Made by a program: the position numbers and the translations under genes. The notes beneath the pieces are model-generated. The model did not search any database. It saw nothing but the letters and a program-made list of their open reading frames with translations, and was not told the DNA's origin. Shown here piece after piece: positions 43,142-55,009 of a DNA stretch of 64,000 nucleotides. Numbering within the stretch: position 1 is the first letter of the stretch; every line of letters starts with the position of its first letter. The stretch spans positions 103,120 through 167,119 of the forward strand of contig NZ_ATMI01000040.1 of NCBI RefSeq assembly GCF_000439375.1, given 5' to 3'. The DNA is from Tatumella saanichensis. Its GTDB lineage: Bacteria > Pseudomonadota > Gammaproteobacteria > Enterobacterales > Enterobacteriaceae.

Positions 43142-43167
43142 AAAGGATCCAATTTTTATACTCTTGT

Positions 43168-43282
43168 CATTTTTGGCGTGGGCAACACGTTCCCAGCGTG
43201 AAGACTTTATAAAGGTCCGTGCAGGGGGCTATCCGCGCCAAAAATGTCTGTCCGGCTCCCGGAATCGGGCACCTGTCAGACA
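43168..43282 (-). promoter_or_regulatory. Structured 5' leader RNA of ytfL, candidate cis-regulatory element
   Basis: The ytfL leader on the minus strand begins near 43305, downstream of a -10 TATAAT at 43317-43312. It first forms a nested hairpin (43282-43245: TGTCTG / CAGACA enclosing CCCG / CGGG). Then comes an 11-bp perfect long-range stem: CGCCAAAAATG (43236-43246) with CATTTTTGGCG (43168-43178), closing a 57-base domain with internal helices (GGG..CCC near 43180-43195; a CTTTATAAAG self-complementary core near 43205-43214). The two modules share two bases, so they are mutually exclusive at the joint, as in switches. No known riboswitch class was recognised. Confidence 0.5.
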
Positions 43283-43645
43283 GAATTATTTCAGGGTTAG
43301 CTGAAGGGTGCATTATAACAGCAGCCCCTGAATGCCTACCAGAGGTAAAAAGGAACGCTTTTTAAACAAAAATATTTAATAGCGCAAAAATAAGAAAAAT
43401 AGTTTTTTATTGTGATAGTGTCGTCAGGGTAGCTGAAAAAATGTGCGATTTTGGTTTTTTTATCTGCACTGTAGTGTTGTGTTGAAGCGCGCATTTTCAG
43501 ACAATACCCTGATGCGGAGAAACTCCGTTTTTTCGAAGAAATTCATCATCATTTCGGCGATGAACGACTACGCTGTAACTAAGCAAATTTTAGCTTCTCA
43601 GAGCCCTTTCTCCGGGAAGAGAGCAGGTTTTAAACAGGAGTTTAC

Positions 43646-45391
43646 GTGCCACGTCTACGTTTATCACTGTACGGTATCACGGCTGTTCTTCTGGCGATGC
43701 CTTCATTGCAGGCCGCTACGGTACGCTTACAGCTGGATGGCCTGTCAGGGGAATTACAAAACAATGTCAGAATCGGTCTGGCCTCCATATCCAGTGACGA
43801 AGTTTCTGCTGACGGACGTTTTCAGGCACGGTTAACGGATTCGATTAAGCGAAGCCTGCAGGCTCTTGGCTATTTTCAACCGGTGATTACTTTTCAGACC
43901 ACACCAGAATCCCTGTCTGGTACTGACGCCGTGCTGCATATTAAGGTCGATCCTGGCCCGCCGGTCAAAATTGCTGGCAGCACCATTGTGGTGGAAGGCG
44001 AAGCGAAGCAAGACCCTGATTATCAGGCCTGGATAAAAAAAGGGACTCCGAAAGTCGGTACGGTACTGAATCAGGGCGATTACGACAGCTTTAAAAGTGG
44101 CTTCTCCACCCTGGCCCTGCAGAATGGCTATTTTGATGGTCAGTTTAAAAAGAGCCAGCTTGGCGTCGCGGTGGGTCGCGGCGAGGCCTTTTGGGACCTC
44201 GATTATGACAGCGGTCCGCGCTACCGTTTTGGCGATGTCAGTTTTCAAGGCTCGCAAATTCGCGAGGCTTATTTGCGTAATTTGATCCCCTTCCATAAAG
44301 GCGATCAATACAGTTCGTTGCAATTGGCTGAGTTAAACCGCCGTCTATCGGCAACCGGCTGGTTTAGTTCGGTTGTCGCCGCCCCGGAGTTTAGCCAAGG
44401 CCGCCAAACTAAAGTCCTGCCGATCAGTGCAGCCCTCACGCCGGCGGTGAAAAATACCGTTGAAACCGGGGTCGGGTATTCAACCGATGTCGGCCCCCAT
44501 GTGAAAGCCACCTGGAAGCGCCCTTGGGTGAACGACGATGGCCACAGTATGTCGTTCAGCACCTATCTCTCCCAGCCAGAACAGCAGCTAGACATGAGTT
44601 ATAAAATTCCGCTGCTGAAGAGTCCACTGGATCAATATTACCTGCTGCAAGGGGGCGTGAAACGTACTGATCTCAATGATACCCGCTCTGATGCCTCAAC
44701 GCTGGCGGTGTCCCGCTACTGGGAATATGAGAGCGGCTGGCAGCGTGCCCTGAACCTGCACTGGCGTCTGGACCACTTTACTCAAGGTAATGAAACCGAC
44801 ACTACCATGTTGATCTATCCCGGCGTCAGCGTTAACCGTACCCGCTCTCGTGGCGGCCTGATGCCGACTTGGGGCGATTCGCAGCGCTATTCGGTGGATG
44901 TGGCGGATAGTGCCTGGGCCTCGGATGCTAACTTTGTCATGCTGCAGGCGAATAATGTCTGGATCCGCACCTTAGCGGAGAAACACCGCTTTGTGTTCCG
45001 CGGTACCGCCGGTTGGCTGGCAACCAATGATTTCAGCCGTATTCCACCGGATCTGCGCTTCTTCGCCGGAGGCGATAACAGTATCCGTGGCTATAAATAC
45101 AAAAACGTGTCGCCGCGAGATTCCGATGGCAAATTGACCGGAGCCTCAAAAATGTTTACTGGATCGGCGGAGTACCAATATAACGTCACCGGCAAATGGT
45201 GGGGTGCCGTGTTTATCGACAGCGGTGAAGCGGTTAACAATATTCATGATTCGAATTTCAAAACCGGTACCGGGGTGGGGGTTCGCTGGGCATCGCCGGT
45301 CGGGCCCATCAAATTAGATATTGCCCGCGCAGTGGGTGATAAAGATCAACGCGGTATTGAGTTTTACATCGGGCTGGGGTCAGAGCTATGA
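43646..45391 (+). CDS. tamA: Autotransporter assembly outer-membrane factor TamA
   Basis: TamA is an Omp85-family outer-membrane barrel that works with TamB in phospholipid transport and assembly of some outer-membrane proteins. The 581-residue product starts at GTG behind AGGAG, with a signal peptide (to about residue 23, LQAATVRLQ). Three POTRA domains (about 24-265) precede a 16-strand barrel ([20 protein letters not shown] onward), with the RGY loop motif in NSIRGYKYK and a C-terminal aromatic/Leu strand. The stop overlaps tamB by 4 bases. Confidence 0.97.
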   Translation: MPRLRLSLYGITAVLLAMPSLQAATVRLQLDGLSGELQNNVRIGLASISSDEVSADGRFQARLTDSIKRSLQALGYFQPVITFQTTPESLSGTDAVLHIKVDPGPPVKIAGSTIVVEGEAKQDPDYQAWIKKGTPKVGTVLNQGDYDSFKSGFSTLALQNGYFDGQFKKSQLGVAVGRGEAFWDLDYDSGPRYRFGDVSFQGSQIREAYLRNLIPFHKGDQYSSLQLAELNRRLSATGWFSSVVAAPEFSQGRQTKVLPISAALTPAVKNTVETGVGYSTDVGPHVKATWKRPWVNDDGHSMSFSTYLSQPEQQLDMSYKIPLLKSPLDQYYLLQGGVKRTDLNDTRSDASTLAVSRYWEYESGWQRALNLHWRLDHFTQGNETDTTMLIYPGVSVNRTRSRGGLMPTWGDSQRYSVDVADSAWASDANFVMLQANNVWIRTLAEKHRFVFRGTAGWLATNDFSRIPPDLRFFAGGDNSIRGYKYKNVSPRDSDGKLTGASKMFTGSAEYQYNVTGKWWGAVFIDSGEAVNNIHDSNFKTGTGVGVRWASPVGPIKLDIARAVGDKDQRGIEFYIGLGSEL

Positions 45392-48300
45392 AGTTATGGA
45401 AGAAAATCCTGACAGGGATCCTGATATTTTTACTGGTGATGATCTTGGCACTGGGCCTGTTGATCGGCACCACGCCGGGGCTACATCTGATCCTCAATAG
45501 CGCAGCCCGCTGGGTGCCGGGGTTGACCATCAAACAGGTGGAGGGCGGCTGGAAAAACCTGACCCTTAGAGGCGTCGGCTATCAGATGGCCGGGGTTAAC
45601 GTCTCTGATGGCGAACTGCATCTCTCTTTAAATGTGTCCTGTCTGCTGCACTCCCAGGTGTGTATCGACGATATCTCCCTGAAAGATGTCAGTGTGGTCG
45701 TAGACACCAGTAAAATGGCCCCTGCTGCCGAGCAGAAAAGCAGTGACGACAGCAGCAGTGGTGAGATTTCAACGCCTTACCCAGTATTCCTGCGCCATAT
45801 TGGGCTGGAAAATGTCAATGTTAAGGTGGATGACACCGCGATCTCGTTGGCCAGCTTCTCTTCAGGAATGGCCTTTGAAGGTCGCCAGTTAACCCTGACT
45901 CCGACGCGTATCGAAAGCCTGTTACTGGCGCTGCCAAAAGCGAAAACCGTGGCACAGAACAGTGCTACGGCTGCCGTGGCCGGACAGGCGGAAAAGCTGA
46001 CCCAGACACCAGAGCAGCAAAAGCAGGCACAGCAGCAACAGCAGGCGGCTGCTAAAGCCGCCGCCGCGTCACAGCAGCCCCCGGCAGAAATGCTGAGAGC
46101 GCTGTTTGCTAAGCCATTGCTCAACCTACCGGACTTCCGTTTGCCGCTGGATATCCGTATCGACGATATTACCGGCGAACAGTTGCGCATGACTGGCGAT
46201 ACTGACATCACTGTGAATCAGCTACAGATTAAGGCGCAGGCGATTAACAACCAGGTGAACCTAGAGACCCTGAAAGTGAACGCTCAACAGGGGCTGATTA
46301 ACGCCAGTGGTCAGGCGACTCTCAATGGTGACTGGCCGGTCAACCTGACCCTGAACAGCGCTATCAATATGGATCCGGTCAAAGGGCAGAAGATTAAACT
46401 GACCCTCAGCGGTGCGGCCAAGAAACAGCTGGATCTGGCGCTGAATCTCTCCGGACCGGTGAAGGCACAGCTGGCGGCGATGGCCCAACCCGCAGTGACA
46501 GGATTACCGTTCTCCTTGAACCTGACCAGCCCGCAGCTTCGCTGGCCACTAACTGGTGAGGCACAGTGGAATGTCCGTAACCTGAACCTGAATGCCGGAG
46601 GCAGTGCCACCCACTACAACCTGCGTTTCGGCAGTTCGGTCTCTGGCAACACTATTCCACCGGCGGATATTGCGCTGCAAGGTAAAGGGAATACTGATCA
46701 ATTCAGCTTGGATAAACTCCAGCTGTCAGCACTGCAGGGAACCGCTACTTTGAAAGCATTGGTCGACTGGACCAAGGCGATCAGTTGGAACAGTGAACTG
46801 ACTCTGGCGGGGATCAATACCGCTAAACAGTACCCGCAATGGCCGTCACGACTGGACGGAACGGTCACGACAGGTGGCAGTCTGTACGGGGGGAGCTGGC
46901 AGGTGAAAGTACCGTCAATTAACCTGCACGGTAACGTGAAACAGAACGCCGTCAATGTGAAGGGTTCTCTGACCGGTAATAGCTACAACCAGTGGAACAT
47001 CCCGGGGATCAACCTGCAACTGGGGCAAAACCGGGTGGATCTGAAAGGGACCCTTGATAAGAAAATTAATGTCGATGCAGTGATCGATGCCTCACATCTG
47101 GATAATGCCCTACCGGGGCTGACAGGGTCAGTCAAAGGCACTATTAACGCCCGCGGCACCTTGGAGCAGCCACAGGTGCAAGCAGACCTGGCTGGCCATG
47201 GTATCCGTTGGCAGCAACTGACCCTACAGAACTTTAGCCTAAAAGGTGATGTCACCTCGGCGCAACAGATTGCCGGCAAACTGGCGCTACGCGTCAATCA
47301 GTTACAACAGGGCGCCTTGGATATTCGCAGTGTGGTATTGGATGCAGGCGGGACTGAGAAGCAGCATCAGCTGAAGTTGAGCATCGATGGTAAGCCGGTG
47401 TCAGGGCAGTTAACCCTCAACGGCAGCTTTGACCGCCAGCAACAGCGCTGGCGGGGTAGCCTCAGCCAAACGCGCTTTGATACCCCGGTCGGCGAATGGC
47501 GCATCAGCCGGGCTGTCAGCCTGGATTACCAGAATGCCCGTAAGAGCATTACCATCGGTAGCCATTGCTGGCTGAACCCGAATGCGCAGATCTGTCTGCC
47601 AGAGCCGGTCGTTGCGGGGCCAGAAGGGCATGCTCGCATTCAGCTGACACGTGTGGATCTGGCAATGTTGAAACCGATGCTACCGTCCACCACTAAGTTG
47701 CAAGGGGTGTTCAGCGGTGATGCGCGGGTTAACTGGACGGCTAATGGCGGTTTACCGACCGGTAATGTCACCTTGAACGGAAAAGGAGTAGAGGTACAGC
47801 AGTCGGTACAGGGGAAAACCTTGCCGGTGATCTTTGATACCCTCAACCTGAAAGCGGGGCTGGTTAATGGACGGGCGCAGTTGGGGTGGCTTATCCGGAT
47901 TGCTAATAACGGCGAGCTGAACGGTAATGTGGTAATCAGTGATCCACAGAATGCGCGTAATCTCAGCGGTACGGTAAATATTGACCGCTTCTCGTTGGGA
48001 ATGTTTAACGCCATCTTGGCGCGTGGTGAAAGTATTAAAGGGATGCTGAATAGCCAATTGCGGCTTGGCGGTAACCTGAAAAATCCGCGAGTGTTTGGTC
48101 AGACCACGCTGAACGATGTAGATATCAACGGTAACTTTATGCCGATCGATATGACCACCGGAAACCTAAAACTGGTATTCAACGGAGTCAGTTCGACCTT
48201 GGAAGGGCTGATTGGTACCCGTCAAGGTAACCTCAGTTTGTCCGGTAACGCCGACTGGAGCCAATTGGATAACTGGCGGGCACGGATTGCCGCCAAAGGT

Positions 48301-49230
48301 GAGCGTATCCGCGTTACGGTGCCGCCAATGGTCCGCATGGATGTGTCGCCGGATCTGACGTTCGAGGCAACACCGTCGGCCTTCAACCTTGATGGGCGGG
48401 TGGATATTCCGTGGGCAAGGATCACCGTCCAACAGGTACCGGAAAGCGCAGTAGGGGTCTCGTCCGATGAAGTGATGCTGGACAACAACCTGCAACCGAT
48501 TCAACCGGCCACCAATGCGATTGCCATTAACAGCAATCTGGTGATCCATATTGGTGATGATGTCCGCCTGTCGGCATTCGGTCTGAATGCCCGTCTGGGG
48601 GGAGATTTGAAAGTATCGCAGGATAAGAATGGACTCGGACTGAACGGACAGATTAATATTCCGTCAGGACGCTTCCATGCCTATGGACAAGACCTGGTGG
48701 TACGCAAAGGACAACTCCAGTTCTCTGGACCACCGTCTCAGCCGTATATCAATATGGAAGCGATCCGCAACCCTGATGCCACCGAAGATAACGTGACGGC
48801 AGGCATACGAGTCACCGGTTTGGCGAATGCCCCGAAAGTGGAAGTGTTCTCCGACCCGACGATGTCACAACAGGAAGCCTTATCGTACTTACTGCGCGGT
48901 GAGGGCCTGGGAAGTGATGGTGACAGTAATGCGCTGACCTCCGCCTTGGTCGGACTTGGGGTCGCACAAAGTGGTCAGGTGATGGGTAAAATCGGCGAAA
49001 CCTTCGGTGTCAGCAATCTGTCGCTGGATACTGCAGGGGTCGGTGATAGTCAGCAGGTGCAGGTCAGTGGCTATGTCCTGCCGGGGCTGCAGGTGAAATA
49101 CGGTGTTGGTCTATTTGACTCACTGGCAACCCTGACGCTGCGATACCGGCTGATGCCCAGACTCTATTTGGAAGCTGTGTCTGGCGTAGACCAGGCGCTC
49201 GATTTGCTTTATCAGTTCGAGTTTGAGTAA
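45388..49230 (+). CDS. tamB: Translocation and assembly module / lipid-transport protein TamB
   Basis: TamB spans the periplasm as a hydrophobic beta-taco groove and, with YhdP and YdbH, carries phospholipids to the outer membrane. The 1280-residue product (E. coli 1259) has an N-terminal signal anchor (about 7-27), long AsmA-like beta repeats, and a C-terminal DUF490 domain that docks on TamA ([21 protein letters not shown] onward) ending in FEFE. An inserted Gln/Ala-rich stretch lies near residues 205-232. Four-base overlap with tamA, one-base overlap with ytfP. Confidence 0.96.
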   Translation: MKLWKKILTGILIFLLVMILALGLLIGTTPGLHLILNSAARWVPGLTIKQVEGGWKNLTLRGVGYQMAGVNVSDGELHLSLNVSCLLHSQVCIDDISLKDVSVVVDTSKMAPAAEQKSSDDSSSGEISTPYPVFLRHIGLENVNVKVDDTAISLASFSSGMAFEGRQLTLTPTRIESLLLALPKAKTVAQNSATAAVAGQAEKLTQTPEQQKQAQQQQQAAAKAAAASQQPPAEMLRALFAKPLLNLPDFRLPLDIRIDDITGEQLRMTGDTDITVNQLQIKAQAINNQVNLETLKVNAQQGLINASGQATLNGDWPVNLTLNSAINMDPVKGQKIKLTLSGAAKKQLDLALNLSGPVKAQLAAMAQPAVTGLPFSLNLTSPQLRWPLTGEAQWNVRNLNLNAGGSATHYNLRFGSSVSGNTIPPADIALQGKGNTDQFSLDKLQLSALQGTATLKALVDWTKAISWNSELTLAGINTAKQYPQWPSRLDGTVTTGGSLYGGSWQVKVPSINLHGNVKQNAVNVKGSLTGNSYNQWNIPGINLQLGQNRVDLKGTLDKKINVDAVIDASHLDNALPGLTGSVKGTINARGTLEQPQVQADLAGHGIRWQQLTLQNFSLKGDVTSAQQIAGKLALRVNQLQQGALDIRSVVLDAGGTEKQHQLKLSIDGKPVSGQLTLNGSFDRQQQRWRGSLSQTRFDTPVGEWRISRAVSLDYQNARKSITIGSHCWLNPNAQICLPEPVVAGPEGHARIQLTRVDLAMLKPMLPSTTKLQGVFSGDARVNWTANGGLPTGNVTLNGKGVEVQQSVQGKTLPVIFDTLNLKAGLVNGRAQLGWLIRIANNGELNGNVVISDPQNARNLSGTVNIDRFSLGMFNAILARGESIKGMLNSQLRLGGNLKNPRVFGQTTLNDVDINGNFMPIDMTTGNLKLVFNGVSSTLEGLIGTRQGNLSLSGNADWSQLDNWRARIAAKGERIRVTVPPMVRMDVSPDLTFEATPSAFNLDGRVDIPWARITVQQVPESAVGVSSDEVMLDNNLQPIQPATNAIAINSNLVIHIGDDVRLSAFGLNARLGGDLKVSQDKNGLGLNGQINIPSGRFHAYGQDLVVRKGQLQFSGPPSQPYINMEAIRNPDATEDNVTAGIRVTGLANAPKVEVFSDPTMSQQEALSYLLRGEGLGSDGDSNALTSALVGLGVAQSGQVMGKIGETFGVSNLSLDTAGVGDSQQVQVSGYVLPGLQVKYGVGLFDSLATLTLRYRLMPRLYLEAVSGVDQALDLLYQFEFE

Positions 49231-49580
49231 TGCGAATAATTGTCTACGGCAGTTTAAGGCGCAAGCAGGGAAACAGTCACTGGATGACCAATGCGCAGTG
49301 GTTAGGGGATTATCGGGCCGAAGGATATGAGCTTTATCACCTTGGCCTTTATCCCGGGGTGGTTGCTGGGGAAGGCAGTGTTTATTGTGAAGTCTATCGG
49401 ATAGATTCCACCACACTGGGAGAGCTGGATGCGCTGAGAACCCGTGGTGGGGAATATAAGCGTGAGCTTATTTCAACCCCTTATGGCAGTGCATGGTTAT
49501 ATATTTATCAACGCCCAGTCATGGATCGCCAGAAGATAGTCAGTGGGGATTGGTTGGATCGGCAAGATATATCGTCATAA
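49230..49580 (+). CDS. ytfP: YtfP family gamma-glutamylcyclotransferase-like protein
   Basis: The 116-residue product has the GGCT fold signature YGSLRRKQGNSHWM near the N terminus, GEVYRID-like CEVYRID and LDALRTRGGEYKR with the candidate catalytic Glu. It aligns with E. coli YtfP (113). The enzymatic role is unproven. It starts with a one-base overlap on tamB and ends at a bidirectional terminator. Confidence 0.93.
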   Translation: MRIIVYGSLRRKQGNSHWMTNAQWLGDYRAEGYELYHLGLYPGVVAGEGSVYCEVYRIDSTTLGELDALRTRGGEYKRELISTPYGSAWLYIYQRPVMDRQKIVSGDWLDRQDISS

Positions 49581-49582
49581 AT

Positions 49583-49617
49583 AAAAAACGCCGTCTGAAT
49601 ACAGACGGCGTTTTTTT
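49583..49617. terminator. Bidirectional terminator between ytfP and ppa
   Basis: AAAAAACGCCGTCTG / CAGACGGCGTTTTTT with A and T runs on both sides, between convergent genes. Confidence 0.93.
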
Positions 49618-49630
49618 ACGGCCAGAAAAA

Positions 49631-50158
49631 TTATTTCTGAGCGCGTTTGAAAGATTCGACGATCTCTGCTTTAGCGGCTGCCGCATCGGCCCAACCGTCT
49701 ACTTTTACCCACTTGCCTTTTTCCAGATCTTTGTAGTGTTCAAAGAAGTGAGAAATCTGCGCACGCAGCAGTTCTGGCAGGTCGTTAACGTCCTGAACGT
49801 GGTCGTACTCTTTGGTCAGCTTGGTGTGCGGAACCGCCACCACTTTCGCATCTTCACCGGATTCGTCGGTCATTTTCAGAACGCCAACCGGACGGCAACG
49901 GATCACAGAACCTGGCTGTAACGGATGCGGGGTCGGAACCAGCACGTCAACCGGATCTCCGTCCAGGGACAGCGTATTGTTGATGTAACCGTAGTTGCAT
50001 GGGTAGAACATGGCGGTAGACATGAAACGGTCAACAAACAGGGCGCCGGATTCTTTATCAACTTCATATTTGATCGGATCAGCATTCGCTGGGATTTCAA
50101 TGATCACGTAAATATCTTCTGGCAGATCTTTACCTGCTTCAACCAGGTTCAAACTCAT
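49631..50158 (-). CDS. ppa: Inorganic pyrophosphatase
   Basis: Ppa hydrolyses pyrophosphate to drive biosynthesis. The 175-residue product has E. coli layout: [18 protein letters not shown], the metal-binding DGDPVDVLV (family I signature) and the basic/aromatic [15 protein letters not shown] region. A good -10 (TATAAT, 50202-50197) lies 40 bases upstream on the minus strand. Confidence 0.98.
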   Translation of the reverse strand: MSLNLVEAGKDLPEDIYVIIEIPANADPIKYEVDKESGALFVDRFMSTAMFYPCNYGYINNTLSLDGDPVDVLVPTPHPLQPGSVIRCRPVGVLKMTDESGEDAKVVAVPHTKLTKEYDHVQDVNDLPELLRAQISHFFEHYKDLEKGKWVKVDGWADAAAAKAEIVESFKRAQK

Positions 50159-50368
50159 CGTTTAATTCCTTTAGTATCGTAAATTCAGTGGCCGGTATTA
50201 TAGCTAACTGGCGATGAAAGTAATGTCTCTTTTTCTTCTTTCAGAGTGATCCCTGCCCAGTCATACGTGGGTTTGGGGGCAGTTAGCCACAGGATATCGG
50301 GATACATCCGTGAGCAGGGAAGTGGGTTTAGACGGCGACATACCGTGTCACAGGAAGAAGGCAGAAAG

Positions 50369-50401
50369 GCTTATCCGGCCAGTTTGTCCAGCCGGATAAG
50401 C
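50369..50401 (-). terminator. Hairpin after fbp
   Basis: GCTTATCCGGC / GCCGGATAAGC form an 11-bp perfect stem directly downstream of the fbp stop. The ppa-fbp gap (251 bases) has no gene; in E. coli ytfQRT-yjfF sit here. Confidence 0.75.
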
Positions 50402-50409
50402 GTCAACCG

Positions 50410-51408
50410 TTAGGATTCTGGGTTTTCGCGGATAAAGTGTTCCACATTGTCGACCATTGCGGTGTTACCGACAAAGAATGGGCTACGTTGATGGATGCTT
50501 TCGGGTTTCAGCTCAAGGATACGGTTAACTCCATCGCTGGCTTTGCCGCCAGCCTGTTCCGCCAGGAAGGCCATCGGGTTGCACTCATACAGCAGACGCA
50601 GTTTCCCATTTGGGTACTGTGCGGTGCTCGGGTAGAGATAAATTCCGCCTTTCAGCAGGTTACGGTGGAAATCTGCGACCAGAGAGCCGATATAGCGTGA
50701 TGTGTAAGGGCGGCGGCTCGCTTCGTCATCTTCCTGACAAAATTTCAGGTAGCGTTTCACCCCTTTAGGGAAGCGCGAGTAATAACCTTCGTTAATCGAA
50801 TAGGTATAGCCCTGCGGCGGGAACATCATGCGTTCTTGGCTTAGGCAGAACAGCCCCAGTGACGGGTCATAGGTAAAGGCATGTACCCCGTGACCAGTGG
50901 TGTACACCAGCATGGTGGATGAGCCATAGACCACATAACCGGCAGCCACCTGTTGGGTACCGGGCTGCATAAAGTCTTCTTCGGTGACCGGCGTGCCGGG
51001 TGGGGTAATTCGGTGATAAATGGAGAAAATCGTGCCGACGGAGACGTTCACGTCGATGTTCGAGGAGCCGTCCAGTGGGTCCATCAGCACCACATATTTT
51101 CCGTCTTCCACTCCTTCAAAGATCACGAACTCATCTTCTTCTTCAGAGGCGATACCGGCGACGATGCCACGGGCTTTAAGGGCCGCTTTCAGCTTTTCGT
51201 TGGCGAACAGGTCCAGCTTCATCTGCTGTTCACCTTGCACGTTCTCCACACCGCTGGCACCGAGAATATCTACCAGTCCGGCTTTGTTGATATCGCGATG
51301 GATCACTTTAGCACCCAGCTTAATCGCTGAAATCAGTGCGGTCAGTTCACCGGTGGCATGAGGAAAATCATGCTGCTTCTCAACTATAAATTCACCTAAT
51401 GTTTTCAT
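50410..51408 (-). CDS. fbp: Fructose-1,6-bisphosphatase class I
   Basis: Fbp is the gluconeogenic phosphatase and is inhibited by AMP. The 332-residue product (E. coli 332) has the metal site [19 protein letters not shown] around residues 110-128 and catalytic-region [21 protein letters not shown]. Divergent from mpl, sharing a 150-base promoter region. Confidence 0.98.
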   Translation of the reverse strand: MKTLGEFIVEKQHDFPHATGELTALISAIKLGAKVIHRDINKAGLVDILGASGVENVQGEQQMKLDLFANEKLKAALKARGIVAGIASEEEDEFVIFEGVEDGKYVVLMDPLDGSSNIDVNVSVGTIFSIYHRITPPGTPVTEEDFMQPGTQQVAAGYVVYGSSTMLVYTTGHGVHAFTYDPSLGLFCLSQERMMFPPQGYTYSINEGYYSRFPKGVKRYLKFCQEDDEASRRPYTSRYIGSLVADFHRNLLKGGIYLYPSTAQYPNGKLRLLYECNPMAFLAEQAGGKASDGVNRILELKPESIHQRSPFFVGNTAMVDNVEHFIRENPES

Positions 51409-51558
51409 AACAATTCTCTGGAGTGGTTAATTAATGACTTACCTAATATTAACACCAATGCAAATTTTAAGGGTGAGAATACGTCGATCAATCATCTGTT
51501 TCTCTGGGACGGATTCAGGGGTTAAACTGTAGCCGAACTTTTGGTAATGGATCTGTTT

Positions 51559-52914
51559 ATGCGAATTCACATTCTGGGTATTTGTGGCACATTTATGGGC
51601 GGGTTAGCAATACTTGCCCGTGCGCTGGGGCATGAAGTCACCGGATCAGACAATAATGTCTACCCGCCTATGAGCACTCTGCTGGAACAGCAGGGCATTG
51701 CGTTAACCCAAGGCTATGACCCGGAACAGCTGGATCCGCAGCCGGATCTGGTGATCATCGGTAACGCGATGGCACGGGGAAATCCCTGTGTGGAAGCGGT
51801 ACTGGAAAAAAATATCCCTTATCTGTCAGGGCCACAGTGGCTGCACGATTATGTGCTGCGTGATCGCTGGGTGCTAGCCGTGGCTGGGACCCACGGCAAG
51901 ACCACTACCTCCGGTATGGTCGCCTGGATCCTTGAAGCCTGCGGCCTGGCTCCGGGCTTTGTCATCGGTGGCGTACCCGGTAACTTTGATGTGTCAGCCC
52001 GTCTTGGTGATAGTCCGTTCTTTGTTATCGAAGCGGATGAATATGACAGTGCATTTTTCGACAAGCGTTCCAAATTTGTCCATTACTGCCCGCGCACGCT
52101 GATCCTCAATAACCTTGAATTTGACCATGCGGATATCTTTGACGACCTGCGGGCCATTCAGCGGCAGTTCCATCATCTAGTGCGTATCGTTCCCGGTCAG
52201 GGCAAAATTCTGTGGCCAGAGCAAGACCGTGCATTGCGGGAAGTCTTGCAGATGGGCTGCTGGAGCGAACAGGAAACTCTGGGCGGTGCAGGACATTGGC
52301 AGGCCCATAAACTGACCGAAGACGCTTCCCGTTGGGAAGTGCAGTGTGACGGTAAGCGAGTGGCGGAAGTGGACTGGTCGCTGGTGGGTGAACACAATAT
52401 GCACAATGGCCTGATGGCCATCGCCGCCGCTCGGCATGTGGGGATCACGCCACAGAATGCGGCCAGCGCACTGAATGACTTTATCAACGCTAAACGTCGT
52501 CTGGAGCTGCGTGGCACTTTTAACGGTATTGACGTCTATGACGATTTTGCCCATCACCCGACGGCAATTCAGGCGACACTGTCGGCGCTGCGCAGTAAAG
52601 TCGGTGATCAAGCACGCATCTTAGCGGTACTGGAGCCCCGCTCCAACACCATGAAACTGGGCGTTAGCAAAAATGAACTGGCTCCGTCATTGGCGAAAGC
52701 GGATCAGGTGTTTCTGTATCAGCCGGCACATATCGGCTGGCAGGTCTCTGAAATCGCGGATGCCTGTCAGCAACCGGCATATTGGAGCGCGGACATTGAT
52801 GCGCTGACAGAGATGATTGGCGGTGAAGCAAAACCGGGGGATACGGTGCTGGTCATGAGCAACGGTGGATTTGACGGGATCCATCAGAAATTACAGCAAC
52901 GTCTCAGCGCCTAA
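51559..52914 (+). CDS. mpl: UDP-N-acetylmuramate:L-alanyl-gamma-D-glutamyl-meso-DAP ligase Mpl
   Basis: Mpl recycles murein tripeptide by joining it to UDP-MurNAc. The start at 51559 (MRIHILGICGTFMGGLAIL, 451 residues) matches E. coli; earlier TTG/ATG codons in frame are less likely. Mur-ligase motifs: AGTHGKTTTSGM (P-loop), EADEYDSAFFDKRSKF, HNGLMAIAAARH, DDFAHHPTAI. Convergent with darP. Confidence 0.97.
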   Translation: MRIHILGICGTFMGGLAILARALGHEVTGSDNNVYPPMSTLLEQQGIALTQGYDPEQLDPQPDLVIIGNAMARGNPCVEAVLEKNIPYLSGPQWLHDYVLRDRWVLAVAGTHGKTTTSGMVAWILEACGLAPGFVIGGVPGNFDVSARLGDSPFFVIEADEYDSAFFDKRSKFVHYCPRTLILNNLEFDHADIFDDLRAIQRQFHHLVRIVPGQGKILWPEQDRALREVLQMGCWSEQETLGGAGHWQAHKLTEDASRWEVQCDGKRVAEVDWSLVGEHNMHNGLMAIAAARHVGITPQNAASALNDFINAKRRLELRGTFNGIDVYDDFAHHPTAIQATLSALRSKVGDQARILAVLEPRSNTMKLGVSKNELAPSLAKADQVFLYQPAHIGWQVSEIADACQQPAYWSADIDALTEMIGGEAKPGDTVLVMSNGGFDGIHQKLQQRLSA

Positions 52915-52928
52915 GGGCAGGCGTCCGG

Positions 52929-52948
52929 CCGGGCGGACTGCCGCCCGG
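52929..52948. terminator. Hairpin between convergent mpl and darP
   Basis: CCGGGCGG / CCGCCCGG 8-bp perfect stem with an ACTG loop in the 43-base gap; no T tract. Confidence 0.65.
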
Positions 52949-52957
52949 TCTGGACAG

Positions 52958-53503
52958 TTATTCGGCTTCAGCCAGCTCACGTAGGTACTGGAAAATCAGT
53001 CGTGCTGATTTCGGCGGCTTGTTAGCAGCCTTTTCTTTCTGAGCATTACGGATCAGACTGCGCAGCTGCTGGCGGTCTGCCGCCGGATACAGTGTCAGTA
53101 CTTCTGTCATCGCGTCATCACCTTGGGTGATCAGGCGGTCACGGATCCCTTCCAATTTGTGGAACAGCACCACTTGCTGATTATGGCGGTTCTTTAGCTT
53201 ATCCAGCGCTAGGCGGATTGGCTCTACATCACGGGCACGCAACAGCTTACCAATTAACTGAACTTGACGGCGGCGGGCCTCTTTCTTAATGCGCTGGGCC
53301 AGTTCGACGGCATCGCGCAGCGGTTCATCCAGCGGAATGCGCTCTAACTCATTTTTGCTGAGATCAATCAGCTCGGCACCCAAGCGTTTTAGCTCTTCGG
53401 CATCACGTTTAATTTCACTTTTACTGACCCAGATAATCTCTTCATCTTCATCATCTATCGGGTCGGGCTCATGGTCGAGCCAGTCATCGGGCTGTCTGGT
53501 CAT
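52958..53503 (-). CDS. darP: Dual-action ribosome maturation protein DarP (YjgA)
   Basis: The 181-residue product aligns with E. coli YjgA (183), a helical protein of 50S assembly intermediates. Features: acidic N terminus ([13 protein letters not shown]), [19 protein letters not shown], and [22 protein letters not shown]. It is divergent from pmbA. Confidence 0.95.
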   Translation of the reverse strand: MTRQPDDWLDHEPDPIDDEDEEIIWVSKSEIKRDAEELKRLGAELIDLSKNELERIPLDEPLRDAVELAQRIKKEARRRQVQLIGKLLRARDVEPIRLALDKLKNRHNQQVVLFHKLEGIRDRLITQGDDAMTEVLTLYPAADRQQLRSLIRNAQKEKAANKPPKSARLIFQYLRELAEAE

Positions 53504-53617
53504 TCTCGTGTTCCTAGAAAAAGAGGCTAATCCTAACAGGTTACGGTGTGACTGCGAAATTGTTCTCTGACTCTGTTAGACTGAATATATTCATACATAA
53601 GAGTAGACGGCAGATCG

Positions 53618-54958
53618 ATGAACGTATCAACTCAGGTTGCAGAACAACGTAAAGTACTGGAACAGGCAGTTTCTCACGCCCTTGAACTGGCGAAAGCCAC
53701 CACCGACGGCGCAGAAGTTGCGGTCAGTAAAACCACCGGCATTAGCGTGAGCACTCGCTATGGCGAAGCGGAAAACGTGGAATTCAACAGTGACGGGGCG
53801 TTAGGGATCACCGTTTATCTGCAGCAGTGCAAAGGCAGTGCCTCGTCTACCGATTTAAGCCCAGAGGCGATTGCCCGTACCGTACAGGCAGCGGTCGATA
53901 TTGCCCGCTACACCTCGCCAGACCCTTATGCCGGAGTGGCGGAAAAAGAACTGATGGCCTGGGATGCGCCGGATCTTGACTTGTTTCATCCGCTGGACAT
54001 CGACGTCGATCGCGGGATTGAACTGGCGGCAGCCGCTGAACAGGCCGCCCTGCAGGCGGATAAGCGAATTGTTAACACCGAGGGCGGCAGCTTCAACAGC
54101 CATGCCAGCATTCGTGTGTTCGGTAACAGCCACGGCTTGCTGAAAAGTTATTGCAGTAGTCGTCATGGCATCTCCGCCAGCGTGATCGCGGAACAGGACG
54201 GCCACATGGAGCGTAACTACGCGTATACCGCGGCCCGGGATGCGGCAGATTTACACAGCTCACAGTGGGTCGGTGAAGAGTGTGCCCGTCGTACCTTGGC
54301 CCGCTTGGCGCCGCGTAAATTATCTACCCGCAAAGCGCCAGTGATCTTTTCTTCTGAGGTGGCACCGGGGCTGTTCGGCCATCTGGTCGGGGCAATCAGT
54401 GGGGGCAGTGTCTACCGCAAATCCACGTTTTTACTGGATTCAATGGGGCAGCAGATCTTCCCTGAGTGGCTGAGCATTGAAGAGCGTCCCCATATCCTTA
54501 AAGGCGTGGCTTCCACGCCATTTGATAGCGAAGGCGTACGCACCCAGGACCGGACTATTATCGATCAGGGTGTGCTACAACAGTGGTTGTTGACCAGCTA
54601 CTCTGCCCGCAAACTGGGACTGCACAGCACCGGCCATGCCGGGGGGATCCACAACTGGCGGATTGCCGGCCAGGGCAGTTCTTTCGATCAGTTGCTGAAA
54701 CAGATGGGCACAGGTTTGGTGGTCACTGAACTGATGGGCCAAGGGGTCAGTGCCATGACCGGTGACTATTCCCGCGGTGCCTCAGGTTTCTGGGTTGAGA
54801 ACGGTGAAATTCAGTACCCAGTCAGTGAGATCACTATCGCCGGCAATCTCAAAGAGATGTGGCAGAATGTGGTCACCATCGGCGATGATATCGAAACCCG
54901 TAGTAATATTCAGTGCGGCTCGGTACTGTTACCTGAAATGTATATCGCCGGCCAGTAA
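53618..54958 (+). CDS. pmbA: Metalloprotease PmbA (TldE)
   Basis: PmbA/TldE is the non-catalytic partner in the TldD/TldE protease, which matures microcin B17 and degrades CcdA. The 446-residue product has E. coli length (450) with [23 protein letters not shown] central region and the C-terminal [25 protein letters not shown]. It lacks the HExxxH motif of TldD, as expected for TldE. Confidence 0.96.
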   Translation: MNVSTQVAEQRKVLEQAVSHALELAKATTDGAEVAVSKTTGISVSTRYGEAENVEFNSDGALGITVYLQQCKGSASSTDLSPEAIARTVQAAVDIARYTSPDPYAGVAEKELMAWDAPDLDLFHPLDIDVDRGIELAAAAEQAALQADKRIVNTEGGSFNSHASIRVFGNSHGLLKSYCSSRHGISASVIAEQDGHMERNYAYTAARDAADLHSSQWVGEECARRTLARLAPRKLSTRKAPVIFSSEVAPGLFGHLVGAISGGSVYRKSTFLLDSMGQQIFPEWLSIEERPHILKGVASTPFDSEGVRTQDRTIIDQGVLQQWLLTSYSARKLGLHSTGHAGGIHNWRIAGQGSSFDQLLKQMGTGLVVTELMGQGVSAMTGDYSRGASGFWVENGEIQYPVSEITIAGNLKEMWQNVVTIGDDIETRSNIQCGSVLLPEMYIAGQ

Positions 54959-54973
54959 ACGGCATTCTTGGAT

Positions 54974-54989
54974 GGCCGCGTAGGCGGCC
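54974..54989 (+). terminator. Small hairpin between pmbA and cybC
   Basis: GGCCGC / GCGGCC 6-bp stem with GTAG loop, 15 bases after pmbA and 20 before cybC. No T run; probably not a full terminator. Confidence 0.4.
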
Positions 54990-55009
54990 CGACTCAACGG
55001 AGTAATACT

